Origin: Siphonodentalium dalli
Taxonomy: Eukaryota > Mollusca > Scaphopoda > Gadilida > Siphonodentaliidae
Direction: 5' to 3'
Length of the DNA: 64,000 nucleotides
NCBI GenBank assembly: GCA_032622095.1
Contig: CP136061.1
Coordinates: forward strand, 93,243,345 to 93,307,344
Position 1 is the first letter of the stretch. Each line of letters begins with the position of its first letter. Below are positions 48,661-59,623 of this stretch, piece after piece. A model generated the notes under the pieces. That model saw only the letters and a list, made by a program, of their open reading frames with translations, made no database searches and was not told the DNA's origin. Made by a program: the position numbers and the translations under genes.

Positions 48661-48772
48661 TTCTCTCATATGATATTTATGAAACTCGTCACGAATTTTC
48701 AGTTTTCTCTCGCCGGAGGCTCGAGAAAACTGAAAATTCTTAGACTCGTTTCATAAATATCATATGAGAGAA
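48661..48772. mobile_element. Foldback, arms about 48 bp
   Basis: TCTCTCATATGATATTTATG and GAATTTTCAGTTTTCTC pair with the right arm, around a CGCCGGAGG loop. The CTCG/CGAG motif near the apex recurs in the foldbacks at 59,175 and 59,624. Confidence 0.85.
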
Positions 48773-48832
48773 ACACTCATTTCATATCCTCTATATATTG
48801 GTTTTATTTCATACCATCGGTATTGTAATAAT

Positions 48833-49511
48833 GGCTGCGGACACACGTACCACAGTAGCGATGGCATAGTAGGTGTGACAATTTATTATGATGGAGTTTG
48901 GTGATAATTGGTCGTTATAGTTATGTGCCATAGCAAGCCATATTGCCAGCCGAGTTTCCGCACAATGGGTTGACTGGAACAATTAACCCATTGCATTTCA
49001 CCAATGTTGATCTCTGCTCATTACGTTTTGCTACATTGTATTCTCTACGATGTATATAATTGCACGATATATCGTCCAGGATTGTGTTTGACCGTGGCAA
49101 TCCCTCATTCCCTCACATATCATGCACGTATAGTATCTTATTGATATGCTCTCACTACTTATATTAATTTCATGGCTATTAAGACAGTTCCCCAATTGAG
49201 ATTTTAATTTTGCGACGTTTAGTTATACGCATAATTTCGCTAACATTATCATGTGGACCGATGAAGCCGTGTCGGATCTGTTGTGGGAAATGCAGCTGAA
49301 AGACAGTGTATGGAATAAACAAAGCGAACAAGGACCAAACCAAGAAAAAGCTTGATCATAACGAACTTTGGAAGACTCATTGTGCGAATATGCAGCGGGC
49401 GACATTGCTAGCTATGGCATATTAATTGTGACGACCAATTGTCACCAAACTCCACCATAATAAATTGTCACACCTACTATGCCATAGCTACTGTGGTAAT
49501 TGTGTCCGCAG
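48833..49511 (-). mobile_element. Long-TIR element, copy 2 (inverted relative to copy 1)
   Basis: It has the same GGCTGCGGACAC ends as 45,936-46,581, with inverted repeats of about 140 bp. The interior aligns with copy 1 only after reverse complementation (CAATCCCTCATTC, CTTCCAAAGTTCG/CGAACTTTGGAAG). No clear target duplication was found. Confidence 0.8.
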
Positions 49512-50610
49512 CCAATATGTGACTCACGCATTAAGTTGGCCTTGAGACGTTACGGCGTGAAATGTCAGTAAATCCATCATGTGATAAGGGTACTTAAACT
49601 TGATGGATCAGTTCTTAAACGAGTCTATACAATTTATGATAATAGAGACGTTTGATGCCAGCGGAAGTAAGTATCTCATTCGTATTATCAATGTAGTCTG
49701 TTCCGGGGTCAATACTATGAACAATTTTATACCTGTAAATACAAATTGTATTTATTAATTTGTAATTACAAATTTGTGTTAACTATCACAGTGGTTTCAT
49801 AGTACAGGGAAAATTTAGCCGTATTATTGTAATACCTTAGACTGGGCGAGAGGTGAGACCCCTAAAAGGCAGCTGTAAAACTTAGAAAAACTAACTCCCC
49901 ACTCTTCTCCCATGCACCTGTTATCAGTGTTATCTGAATACCAGTTCAAATTAGACGGACATGTATATAGAGCTAAAATAACTGACAACAATTTATATGG
50001 GGAAGTTACAATGCGTGCTATCATATTGTGATTAGTGAGAACGCCGGTACTATGAAACGACGAGCTAACAACATCTCGCAAATTTCACAAAGTTCTACTG
50101 TTGATTATTGTAGATTGCTTACGGACAAACCTTTGCATGTGAGTGATTAACAATATATTGAATCACGGCGGGCCAAAGTTACAAAAGAAATAACCAATCA
50201 TAAGTTGAGAGGTGAACGCTTATCAGAGCTATCCAATCGGTTCACGAATTGCTAAGTTGATGACCACTTGTCTGCGCAAGTTAACAATTAAATGGTTCGC
50301 TTGTAGTGTGTGCATGTAAGAGTACAAGTCAGTGTAATAACGAGTACTACAAACAATTTGGTATCATTGTTTTTACAAATTACAAATTTACAACCATTCA
50401 GTTTGTGAAAATAAAATATTATTTTGATGGTATAGCATTATATATATTGTGACCATCCTATTATTTCAAACTGATCCGCTACTCTTATCATAACACATCG
50501 AGGCAGTAACGTGGCTCCATTTTATCGGGAGGGGGTGTATCGAAGCAGGGACGTGCTAATGGTCTCGGTTATAGGAGTGGTGCGGTAGAGTGCCAGTCGG
50601 TAGAATGCCA
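49512..50610. other. Interval without recognised genes
   Basis: A short inverted pair, TTTCATAGTAC at about 49,796 and 50,047, and AT-rich TACAAATTTGTAATTACAAA-like stretches at 49,738-49,785 and 50,375-50,400 are visible. There is no supported element boundary. Confidence 0.4.
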
Positions 50611-50870
50611 GGTGCATTACACCGTTACAGGCCGTCCAGCGCTGACGAAGCTGGTTCTAACCCCGCCATATGGAGGTGACCGGAATCGTGTATCTGGGCA
50701 AGTTTGTCAGTTGCTTTCCGGGGGTCGGTGGTTTCTACACGCAGTGGGACGATTTCTCGGTGAAATCAAGCCTTTGCGTGGTCTTTCCTCCACCCGTAAA
50801 ATTGGCAACTTCGTGTGTGGCCTAGCGGCTAGAACGGCGATAACCCCTAATAAACCAAACCAATAGAAGT
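50611..50870 (+). repeat. GC-richer interspersed repeat of unknown class
   Basis: It stands out by composition and by the landmarks CTAACCCCGCCATATGGAGG, GGGCAAGTTTGTCAGTTGC, GGGGGTCGGTGG and CCTCCACCCGTAAAATTGGC. From memory, sequence like this is a very common interspersed repeat in marine invertebrates. The 84-codon frame across it is not a gene. Confidence 0.5.
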
Positions 50871-50918
50871 GTCATTTTATAATTTCAAACTGCTCCGATA
50901 TCTTATAATATATCTAGA

Positions 50919-51558
50919 TAGGGACGTGGCTATATGGGCTCAGATTGGCGACGGGGTGTCCATCCTATAATTTCCATATGCACCCTTTGAAGAAAAAAAT
51001 GCCTATAAATTCCACATAACGATGGAATCGTATATCAAGAGGAAAGTATTTTATTTTTCTACGATGATAACAAAACTTAGTCAATATGACTAACATATGT
51101 TAGTCAAAGGTTTTTCCTCAGGATGACTGACTTAGTTCTTAACGTTGTAACTTTCAATAAATTGGGTAATTTCAGTTGTTACGAGGAACACACACTGCTA
51201 CATCACATCCAAGCTGACACCCCATAAGGTTTGACAATTTCTAAATATAGGCCATTTCAATCCAAACTTTTGACCAAATGAGGTAAATATGCAAAGGTTG
51301 GTCTAAAACAAAACATACCCCATAATAAATTGTTGGAAAAAACAAAATAACAGAACAAGTTCAACCTATTGTTGTTGTAAAATTTCCAATTCATGTTGTT
51401 TCAGGTATCAAATTTCCAGCTGTTGAACGTGTTGATAAAATGTTTGGAGCGAGAAGCATAACCCTTGTCGCGACGTCCCTGTGGGTTGTACTTGAACTTT
51501 CCAACTGACAAAATATTTTCACGAGGGGGTGCATCGACCCCTTGTCGCCACGTCCCTG
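50919..51558. mobile_element. Possible element with AGGGACGTGGC termini
   Basis: AGGGACGTGGC at 50,920 and its inverse GCCACGTCCCT at 51,547-51,557 flank about 640 bp. A second, imperfect GCGACGTCCCT lies at about 51,468. AGGGACGTG also occurs at 50,548. The target duplication was not resolved. Confidence 0.45.
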
Positions 51559-53139
51559 CGTATCATAGATATATATATTATCCGGGTTAAGGGTGTGAAA
51601 ACTGAAATTTTATGTTTCATAGTACTCGAACATTCTTTGTGATTGGAGATATTTGTAAATACAAAGAACACGTACTATTTGTGATTTATGTTTGTAATCG
51701 TATGTTCATAGTATTGCGGAATGATAAATTGTTATTTCTTACAAACAATTGTAGATTCTTACAAAGAAAAAGTTTCATAGTATTGACCCCCGGACGCATG
51801 TGATAGGGTCATAGTATCCGAAATATTCCGTGAGTTCAATACATCCACGATCAATATAATATAATAATCTTCCCATGTTAACTCAGCTGCGAAGGCCAAA
51901 GAATTTGTCGCCGAGATATACGAAGCATGTGTATTATACATATTTCTATCCAGGGGATATACACCTGTCGTGCAAAATTGTTTTGTTCTTTGTAACGACA
52001 ATACATTGCCGGGGTATCCTAAATGGCATGTCGCTTTTTTTCTTTTCTTTTTTTTAGCGATCGGTCGTCAGTTGATAATACAATCATAGTCTTATTGGCA
52101 TGCACTGTCAAATTTCAGTTATCTTTTTAATGTGTAACCTCAATTTGACCAATGTACAATTGCATGTGTAATTTCACTAATTTGATTGTCGATCAATTGT
52201 GATATCGATCATTTACATTTTTGATGGACATTCCGCATTTGTTATGTCGGCAGCAAAATTACCATCACATTGTGACGTGACATTACGTATATTTTGAAGG
52301 AAGATTCGTTAATTTAAATGCATTTCAATTTTTACGGAAAATATAATCAAAGTAATTACGGGAATGTCTGTATTTTTATAACAAATCTACATTGTGCCGT
52401 AAAACAACGAATGTGTCCAACAGTGTAGAAAGGGTTAAATATTGGAAATAAGTGGAGACTTGGAGAATTGGACCTCCCACAATGCAATGCAGTGGAATGT
52501 TCCAAACAGGGAACATTTGAAACAATTAAGCGTCCAGTAGTCCCTTGATTGTCGCTTTGATTAAGGTGGAATATTCTGTTAAATTGTGTTGTCTCAACCA
52601 ATCCAGCGAATTTATATTGAGATAATATTCCCTGCATGTTCACTGGACAGCTCATTATTGCCACTTTAGTTGAGACCGCAGCATTGCACGACACAATTTA
52701 TTGGGTTCTCGTGACAGATTTAATTTCCCCCGTGCAGACTATTTCGTGACGGTAATCTAGATTTCTGTGATTGTTTGCAATTGATTTTTCCTAATAACCA
52801 GTTCCGCCCCCAACAACAAGTTCCCCCTCAATACATTCGACACACGATAACGGTCACCGGTAAGCATATTGACCAGTATATACATGTACACCAACCAACC
52901 AGTCACCATCTTAACAACTATAGTGTCCAAACTAAAAACCAGTCGCCACCATACCAACCACCACCATATTGATGCCGATGGGGTCATTGTCACAAGGTTC
53001 CAGTCGCATTCGTTGCCAGCTATTTAAATCGAACACAAATCACAAATCCCATGCTTTATATGGTGCGAAATATGACGTTATCGCGCTCGTGACTAAAATG
53101 TCGACGTCATGCTTCAAAACTAACTTCGTTTATCAACAC
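51559..53139. other. 1.6-kb interval without recognised genes
   Basis: The longest frames are a 112-codon minus-strand frame (52,356-52,694) and overlapping 65- and 78-codon frames at 52,757-52,993 across a proline/glutamine-coding CA-rich stretch. None has a recognisable domain, signal peptide or splice context. TTTCATAGTA recurs at 51,612 and 51,771. Confidence 0.35.
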
Positions 53140-53675
53140 ATATAGAGGATCTACAACGAGTCCCCAGTTTATAGCGGAATTTACAAAACTGGTCCAGTAA
53201 ATTAGGTCTGGACCGAGCCTTTGGCGATGCACAGACCTAATTTACTGGACGAGTTTTGTAAATTCCGCTATAAACTGGGGACGAATTGTAGATTCTATTT
53301 ATTACATTATCCAAAACCTCGACAAAACATACTTAAATCAAAAAATGGGACGCGAAAGTAACATCGGCTTCTGTAAGACATGCGTTGTTTGTCCGCGTAA
53401 AGAAATAGTCCCAGATAAATACAGACTCTTTGTGGTATTTAATGATATATATTTAATTACATAACTTTTCAAACTCTTCATTCATTATAGTTTGTTGGGG
53501 AAATATTGGAAGCCAGAGACGTAGCTTACGGAATGTACACAGACAAAACACCGGAAGTCAAAGGTCACCTGGCACTATTTCCTGTTATTATTAAACGAAC
53601 GTTTAATATCACAATTTATCGAATGGGTTTATTGAATGGAATAAGTGTAGGACCATGTAATAAATTGGAATATAA
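53140..53675 (-). mobile_element. Inverted partner of the 35,270-35,835 repeat, with foldback
   Basis: The foldback 53,152-53,299 shares CCCCAGTTTATAGCGGAATT and AGTAAATTAGGTCTG arms with 35,669-35,826. The rest matches in reverse complement. The 79-codon frame at 53,506 lies in the repeat and is not conserved as a frame. Confidence 0.8.
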
Positions 53676-54071
53676 TTCGAGCATTCTGACGACATTGATC
53701 GGAAACATTAGGTTATTAGATGAACTTCATGTAACATCAAATTAAACTTTAAGTTGTTTTTCGTCCATCAGATCAGAAAATTGATATTAACCTAGTCGTG
53801 TTCATTGAGGCTGCGTGAATATGAAAAGCTGGTTACAAATGTGATCGCCATATATAAAAAAGCTGGCTACATTTGCGATCGATACCTTGTGACAATGACC
53901 CCGTCATCCATACTAACAACCTATCATGCCATGAATCTCTACTATATCTACGCCCGTAGAGATAATATTCCGCCAGTACAAAACCTGGGAACTCTTTGAT
54001 GTTGTGACAGGGATGTGTTTAACATTCAAAACATAGTGCAGGTAATATACCTTTTAGTTGTTAGATGTTCC
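53676..54071. other. Interval with weak dispersed similarity; no gene
   Basis: CATGCCATGAATCTCTACT at about 53,924 is nearly matched by CATGGCATGAATCTCTACT at about 60,607, so part of this is repetitive. Confidence 0.4.
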
Positions 54072-54424
54072 TTAAAGGGGCACTGTACACTAAATCCGGT
54101 CATTTATGGACCATCTACTTTTATACTCATCCGAATATATGCAACAAATGAATGAATTTGAGCCATGGATTAGTGCAAAATATGCTCTTATGCTCTATGA
54201 ATGATGCAAACAACATGGTAACTATCTTTAAAATGATTTTATGACTGGAGTCATAAAATCATTTCCATTATAATTACCATGTTGTTTGTGTCATTCATAG
54301 AGCACTTTAGTGTATTTTGCACTCATCCGTGGCTCAAATTTATTCATTTGTTGCATATATTCTGTTGAGTATAATAGTAGATGGTCCCATAAATAGCCCG
54401 ATTATGTGTACAGTACCACTTTAA
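54072..54424. mobile_element. 353-bp TTAA-bounded foldback MITE, copy A
   Basis: It starts TTAAAGGGGCACTGTACAC and ends GTGTACAGTACCACTTTAA. It is palindromic throughout, with its centre at GATTTTATGAC TGGA GTCATAAAATC (about 54,235-54,260). TTAA at both ends suggests a Kolobok- or piggyBac-type duplication. Copy B is at 56,697-57,059. Confidence 0.85.
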
Positions 54425-54611
54425 TAATATATTTCACTGTTCGTGAAGGTCACAACTCGAAATTGCACGTTTTTAGTGACGTTGTGAACGATTTTGCTTT
54501 GCGTCGCATACAATTATTGAATTTCTCCCTGGTAATTAATTCAATATTTATTGTGATATCGACTTACAAAACATTTTTTATTATTTTTTTCATTGTTCTT
54601 CCATTTCACTG

Positions 54612-55833
54612 TATGACTCGAGTCATAAGCTCATTTTCATTATAAACACCATGTTGTTTGCATCGTTCATAGAGCACATGAATGTATTTTCATTATAAAC
54701 ACCATGTTGTTTGCATCGTTCATAGAGCACATGAATGTATTTTCAATATAAACACCATGTTGTTTGCATCGTTCATAGAGCACATGAATGTATTTTCATT
54801 ATAAACACCATGTTGTTTGCATCGTTCATAGAGCACATGAATGTATTTTCATTATAAACACCATGTTGTTTGCATCGTTCATAGAGTACATGAATGTATT
54901 TTCATTATAAACACCATGTTGTTTGCATCGTTTATAGAGCACATGAATGTATTTTCATTATTAACACCATGTTGTTTGCATCGTTCATAGAGCACATGAA
55001 TGTATTTTCATTATAAACACCATGTTGTTTGCATCGTTCATAGAGTACATGAATGTATTTTCATTATAAACACCATGTTGTTTGCATCGTTCATAGAGCA
55101 CATGAATGTATTTTCATTATAAACACCATGTTGTTTGCATCGTTCATAGAGCACATGAATGTATTTTCATTATAAACACCATGTTGTTTGCATCGTTCAT
55201 AGAGTACATGAATGTATTTTCATTATAAACAACATGTTGTTTGCATCGTTTATAGAGCACATGAATGTATTTTCATTATTAACACCATGTTGTTTGCATC
55301 GTTCATAGAGCACATGAATGTATTTTCATTATAAACACCATGTTGTTTGCATCGTTCATAGAGCACATGAATGTATTTTCATTATAAACACCATGTTGTT
55401 TGCATCGTTCATAGAGCACATGAATGTATTTTCATTATAAACACCATGTTGTTTGCATCGTTCATAGAGCACATGAATGTATTTTCATTATAAACACCAT
55501 GTTGTTTGCATCGTTCATAGAGCACATGAATGTATTTTCATTATAAACACCATGTTGTTTGCATCGTTCATAGAGCATATGAATGTATTTTCATTATAAA
55601 CACCATGTTGTTTGCATCGTGCATAGAGCACATGAATGTATTTTCATTATAAACACCATGTTGTTTGCATCGTTCATAGAGCACATGAATGTATTTTCAT
55701 TATAAACACCATGTTGTTTGCATCGTTCATAGAGCACATGAATGTATTTTCATTATAAACACCATGTTGTTTGCATCGTTCATAGAGCACATGAATGTAT
55801 TTTCATTATAATTACCATGTTGTTTGCATCGTC
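54612..55833 (+). repeat. Second tandem array, 53-bp monomer, about 23 copies, grown from half a foldback MITE
   Basis: The array begins at a MITE centre (TATGACTCGAGTCATAA). It runs through repeats of ATTATAAACACCATGTTG, TTTGCATCGTTCATAGAG and CACATGAATGTATTTTC, and ends in the MITE-like ATTATAATTACCATGTTG before breaking off. The monomer corresponds to the inner right arm of the foldbacks at 54,072 and 56,697. A 318-bp (six-monomer) duplication is marked by GAGTACA (54,884 and 55,202) and CGTTTATAG (54,929 and 55,247). Confidence 0.9.
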
Positions 55834-55885
55834 GGGAATAGCCGTGTTGATTATAGTCGATTTGCAGCAATTAATACAACCAGTA

Positions 55886-56270
55886 TTAACCCTTTACCCA
55901 ACAAACCGGCCAAAACCGGCCAAATAAAGCTTCAACAGCCTAAATTATATTGGGTCTGTCTCAATAGAACCATACAAATATGGATATCATTGGAACCGGC
56001 TCCTTGACCACATTGTGATAGTTAAAGTTATGCCCTGTGCCAATGCATTCTCTTATATATGCGAGTCGACCATATGTCGCCTCGCATATATAAGAGAATG
56101 CATTGGCCTAAAACATATTTTACCATTTTTTCTTACATTCTTTAACAATTTAATAATTTTTAATGTGTTAAGCCAATGCATTCTCTTATATATGCGAGGC
56201 GACCTATGGTCGACTCGCATATATAAGAGAATGCATTGGCACAGGGCCCTCCTGTTGGGTAAAGGGTTAA
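55886..56270 (+). mobile_element. 385-bp TTAA-bounded double-hairpin MITE, copy 1
   Basis: The TIR TTAACCCTTTACCCAACA is matched by the inverted TGTTGGGTAAAGGGTTAA. Inside are a unique stretch and two hairpins, about 56,036-56,107 and about 56,171-56,241, each with a stem of about 34 bp, the second being the reverse complement of the first. The spacer has a single TTTTTTCTTACATTCTTTAA unit. TTAA with CCCTTT ends is piggyBac-like (inference). Confidence 0.85.
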
Positions 56271-56696
56271 AATATTTCGCCATTTTCTTTCTGCGTTGCT
56301 GGTAGCGTGAAAGGGAACGCTGCGTAGGATACCTCCATATGCTCGCAAGTTTGCACGGTATGTTGTCGTGGTAGAAAACGACATGGTGCCAGAATATGAA
56401 TGGAAACATTTATACTACAGCTAACTACGTGAGAAGTAAAATATTTACCTGTTACGGTCATGCAATTATCTCGTAAGAATTTATCAAACAGGTATTTTAA
56501 GGCAAATGTGCAACTACATAAATTTTACTTCTCACGTCGTTAGCTTTGGTAAGGATTTATTTTAGATGCATATTGCCGTTCATAGTATGGCATCATTTAG
56601 TTTTCTTTGATAAATTGCCTGTAAATAAAGCCGTGCAAATTTACAGACCAGTGTGCGAACATACCCGTACTCTCTGCGATTCTTCGAAATCGAATG
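56271..56696. other. Interval with a short inverted repeat; no gene
   Basis: CTAACTACGTGAGAAGTAAA (about 56,421) and TTTTACTTCTCACGTCGTTAG (about 56,523) are an inverted pair about 100 bp apart, with AAATATTTACCTGTTAC/ACAGGTATTTTAAG inside. It is a probable small foldback. Confidence 0.5.
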
Positions 56697-57059
56697 TTAA
56701 AATGGGGACTGTACTCTAAATCCGGCCATTTATAGTACCATAGCCTTTATACTCAACAGAATATATGCAACAAATCAATGAATTTGAACCAATGGATTAG
56801 TGCAAAATACATTCGTCTGTCTGATCTATATATGAACGATGCAAACAACATGGTAATTATAATGAAACTGAATTTATGACTCCAGCCATTTAATAATTTT
56901 CTTTATAATTACCATGTTGTGTGCATCGTTCATAGAGCAAATGAGTACAGTCTATACTAATCCATGGCTGAAATTAATTCGTTTGGTGTATATATTCTAT
57001 TGAGTATAAAAGGAGATGGTCACATAACTGGTCGGATTTAGTATAATATACCCCTTTAA
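56697..57059. mobile_element. 363-bp TTAA-bounded foldback MITE, copy B
   Basis: It starts TTAAAATGGGGACTGTACTC and ends ATAATATACCCCTTTAA. It shares AATATATGCAACAAAT, GGATTAGTGCAAAATA and GCAAACAACATGGTAA with copy A. It contains a single copy of the ACCATGTTG...CATCGTTCATAGAGC segment that is amplified at 54,612-55,833. Confidence 0.85.
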
Positions 57060-57268
57060 GCTGTTATCCGGTTAGATTATACATCGATTCATTCCATCTC
57101 AATATTGACAACGAACTATAGATTTCATATCATAATTCTATATTTGCTCGGGAACTGTATATTTAATCAATTAATTATAGGGAAATGTTACACAAACCAC
57201 ACACTGATTACATATGATCTATTAGTGCGACCTATAGTACAAGAGCATATGATACTTCCCTCTTTGAG

Positions 57269-57789
57269 CAGGGGGTGGAATTTTTCCGGGCACGTATGCC
57301 GGGGTGGGTGGGTGGTCGATTGGACCAACAAACATTTATTTTCCCTGCAAGTCTTTTTGACTGTTTTTGCAATGAGTTTGGCTTAAAACACCTTAGTATG
57401 TCAATATTAACATAATGAAAAATTCCATGATAATCAGACAAACTGTATAGACTGTAGCTCATGCTAATGGATTGAATTATGAAATCCAAGATGGCCGCTG
57501 GCAGCCATGTTTTTTTGTTTTGGCCGAATGACCCCAAAATGACTCGTTCCTATTTACATGTCAATGTTAACATCCATGACAAATAGTATGCACAGAAATT
57601 CATATACAAATCTCTGTTTTAGTGTTAAAAGGGGTGGGTGTCCAAAAATGGTCGGGAAAAAACTGCCGAAAACGGAAAAACATTTTGACGCGGTGGTGGG
57701 TGGGTCACAACAAGGATCGAAAGGGAAAAATCAGCATACGTGCCTGGAAATTTGTCCGACCCCCCCCCCCCCCCCCCCCCCAAAAAAAA
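57269..57789. mobile_element. CAGGGG-ended element with terminal poly-C tract
   Basis: The left end CAGGGGGTGGAATTTTTCCG with GGGCACGTATGCC is matched inversely by GCATACGTGCCTGGAAATTT, followed by GTCCGA and 22 consecutive Cs (57,760-57,781). GGTGGGTGGGT-type stretches lie just inside both ends. It includes a CCAAGATGGC segment. A related, longer element is at 62,404-63,572. A CAGGGG start could indicate hAT, but no target duplication was found. Confidence 0.6.
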
Positions 57790-57930
57790 CTCCCAAACCC
57801 TCCGCTTTGAGATGTATTTTATGTCATGTAATGGTTTTATGTTTGGACTAGGACTAAATTTAGGCATTGTATTGAATATACATTTATATGCATGACAACA
57901 AGTGGGTGACACCTTTTTGGGTATGTTATT

Positions 57931-57985
57931 TTTATACGCCCGTTCTAAAACGGGACATATTATGTTTAGGTATGTCCGTCCATTC
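57931..57985 (+). repeat. Hairpin-type repeat end (ATACGCCCGTTCT / AACGGG)
   Basis: CCCGTTCTAAAACGGG is a short hairpin followed by ACATATTATGTTTAGG and TGTCCGTCC. The layout parallels the hairpin end at 39,495. Confidence 0.5.
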
Positions 57986-58019
57986 ATATTTGCATTTGAA
58001 AGTGTCATTCAATGAATCT

Positions 58020-58400
58020 TATATGAACGAATTTAAAATAAAAGTGAAACGTATTTCCGAGAAAGAGAGTGACAACAAATTACAATTTTATGGCAGTATT
58101 TTTGGTAAAATTTGAATGTCAAAACTTCCTTAAGTTTAAAATTCATAAATCGATTTCTGGATATACACATCATGTAAGTGCAATGGGGGCAAGCGCTCAT
58201 AAATTGGCGATTGAAACTGAAGGATACAAAATATCTAAACCAGATAGGAAATATATAGGCTGTGTCAAAAATGTTAAATAATAGAAGACGAGATAAATTT
58301 CTTACGACGTGTGGTAAATATACCGAACAATGAAATAATCTATTTGACAAGTTCAATATTAAGAATGGTGAATTTCCCTTGTGTTCACATGAGTTATAAC
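58020..58400 (+). pseudogene. Decayed reverse-transcriptase C-terminal region
   Basis: Three pieces in shifting frames line up as one polypeptide: KESDNKLQFYGSIFGKI (frame of 57,888), then FECQNFLKFKI...SAHKLAIETEGYKISKPDRK (frame of 58,069), then IIEDEINFL (from 58,278). The order SKLxxY, xxLxKFxI, SAHxLxIExGxY, then an acidic EDExHF motif is what I know from the C-terminal tail of invertebrate reverse-transcriptase genes. Here the usual cysteines are mostly gone, there are at least two frameshifts and a stop at 58,279, and no polymerase core lies upstream. It is a dead fragment of a retroelement. Confidence 0.55.
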
Positions 58401-59174
58401 GTTGCTCAAAATATTACTGAGCCCAGACTCAGAAGGAAACTAGATCTATATGTAATTTTATTATTTTTATACTAGCACATTTCTGTGAGAAAATGAAATC
58501 ATTTATATCCGTTGTAATTGTACAGCAGCACTCGCATATATAAGATAATGCATTGGCACAGGGTTTTCGCAAACATTCAGGAAGCTCCAGTCATGGAAGA
58601 GTTATATAATCGGAAACGAATCGATATTCTGCAAATTACCTGATACACTCGAGAACATTTGAGAATATCAGCCCGCGGAATAAACCTCCCATGATGGTTC
58701 AACAATAGGGGATTGACGATACATCTTCTACGTGTCGTCCGAAATAGCACAGATAAAATGATTTATTACATATCTATCAACGTAATTCGCATGATCACAC
58801 GAGTTTCCAGGCGTGTGATAATTCTCACAATCGCACTAGTGCAATCTGTCGACGGAACTATTTCATTCAGTGTTGTTAGACTGGTACTCGCCGTTACTAT
58901 TTTTACGTTTTCAATCACGACAATAAAGAAACAGTAAGCGATCAATTGATGAGATGATTCATTCAAGTAGTTTCATTTCAAGAATATGTTTGTCGAGGCA
59001 CAGAATTTAATTTCAAACGCATCATTAAAGATGAGTCAAGGTCAATCGCGGATAGACGGGCTCCCTGTCTGATTGTTGCGTTAACCCTAAAATTCCGTTA
59101 AAACTCAATTAAATTCACATTTTCTGTACCGGAGATGTACGATTGTGAGTCAACTTACTATGATACGGAGATAT
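58401..59174. other. Interval with a hairpin-MITE fragment at 58,532-58,603
   Basis: CTCGCATATATAAGATAATG, ATTGGCACAGGG, GGAAGCTCCAGTCATGGAAG and a short tail are the right half of a double-hairpin MITE. The overlapping 74- and 66-codon frames at 58,713-58,966 are opposite-strand shadows of each other, with no domain recognised. Confidence 0.5.
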
Positions 59175-59357
59175 GTAATAAAAATAGAACCGCATGAGTG
59201 TCTGTATTTTGACGAATTATCGCACTCGATTTGTTGGCGGAACGCGATACCTCTCGTGCGGGACTGCGTCCCGCACTCGAGGTATCGCTCCGCCAACAAA
59301 TCTCGTGCGATAATTTCGTCAAAATCAAGACACTCATGCGGTTCTATCTATTTATTC
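59175..59357. mobile_element. Foldback, arms about 85 bp
   Basis: GAACCGCATGAGTGTCTG, GAATTATCGCACTCG and TTGTTGGCGGAACGCGATAC pair with the right arm around CGGGACTGCGTCCCG. The outer bases end in AATAAATAGA-type sequence followed by CCACACC, like the next foldback. Confidence 0.85.
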
Positions 59358-59623
59358 CACACCCATTGACGTGAGTCACATGTATTCAACGGAATCCCAG
59401 CCATTGAATACATATTAGTGTATACCTCTAGTGGAATACAAGCTGGAACTATTCTTGTTGACGTTGTCGCCAAGAAAGATGACGTACATTACGTCGATCA
59501 TCCGCTTCCGGTGATCCCCCCATAATTACTGGTTATTTGTCAGACTTAAATCACAATAAAGGTAGCTATAGTAACAATGAAGGTGACATTCATGGATTGA
59601 ACTTATCTGACTGAACGGTGTGG

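Noticed and set aside
46056-49405. Related 64- and 60-codon frames at 46,056 and 49,223 as a small gene family
   Set aside because: Both lie inside the long-TIR element copies. The similarity is at DNA level, and the frames diverge in their N-terminal halves.
50612-50866. 84-codon frame as a gene
   Set aside because: It coincides with a GC-richer interspersed repeat whose composition explains the open frame.
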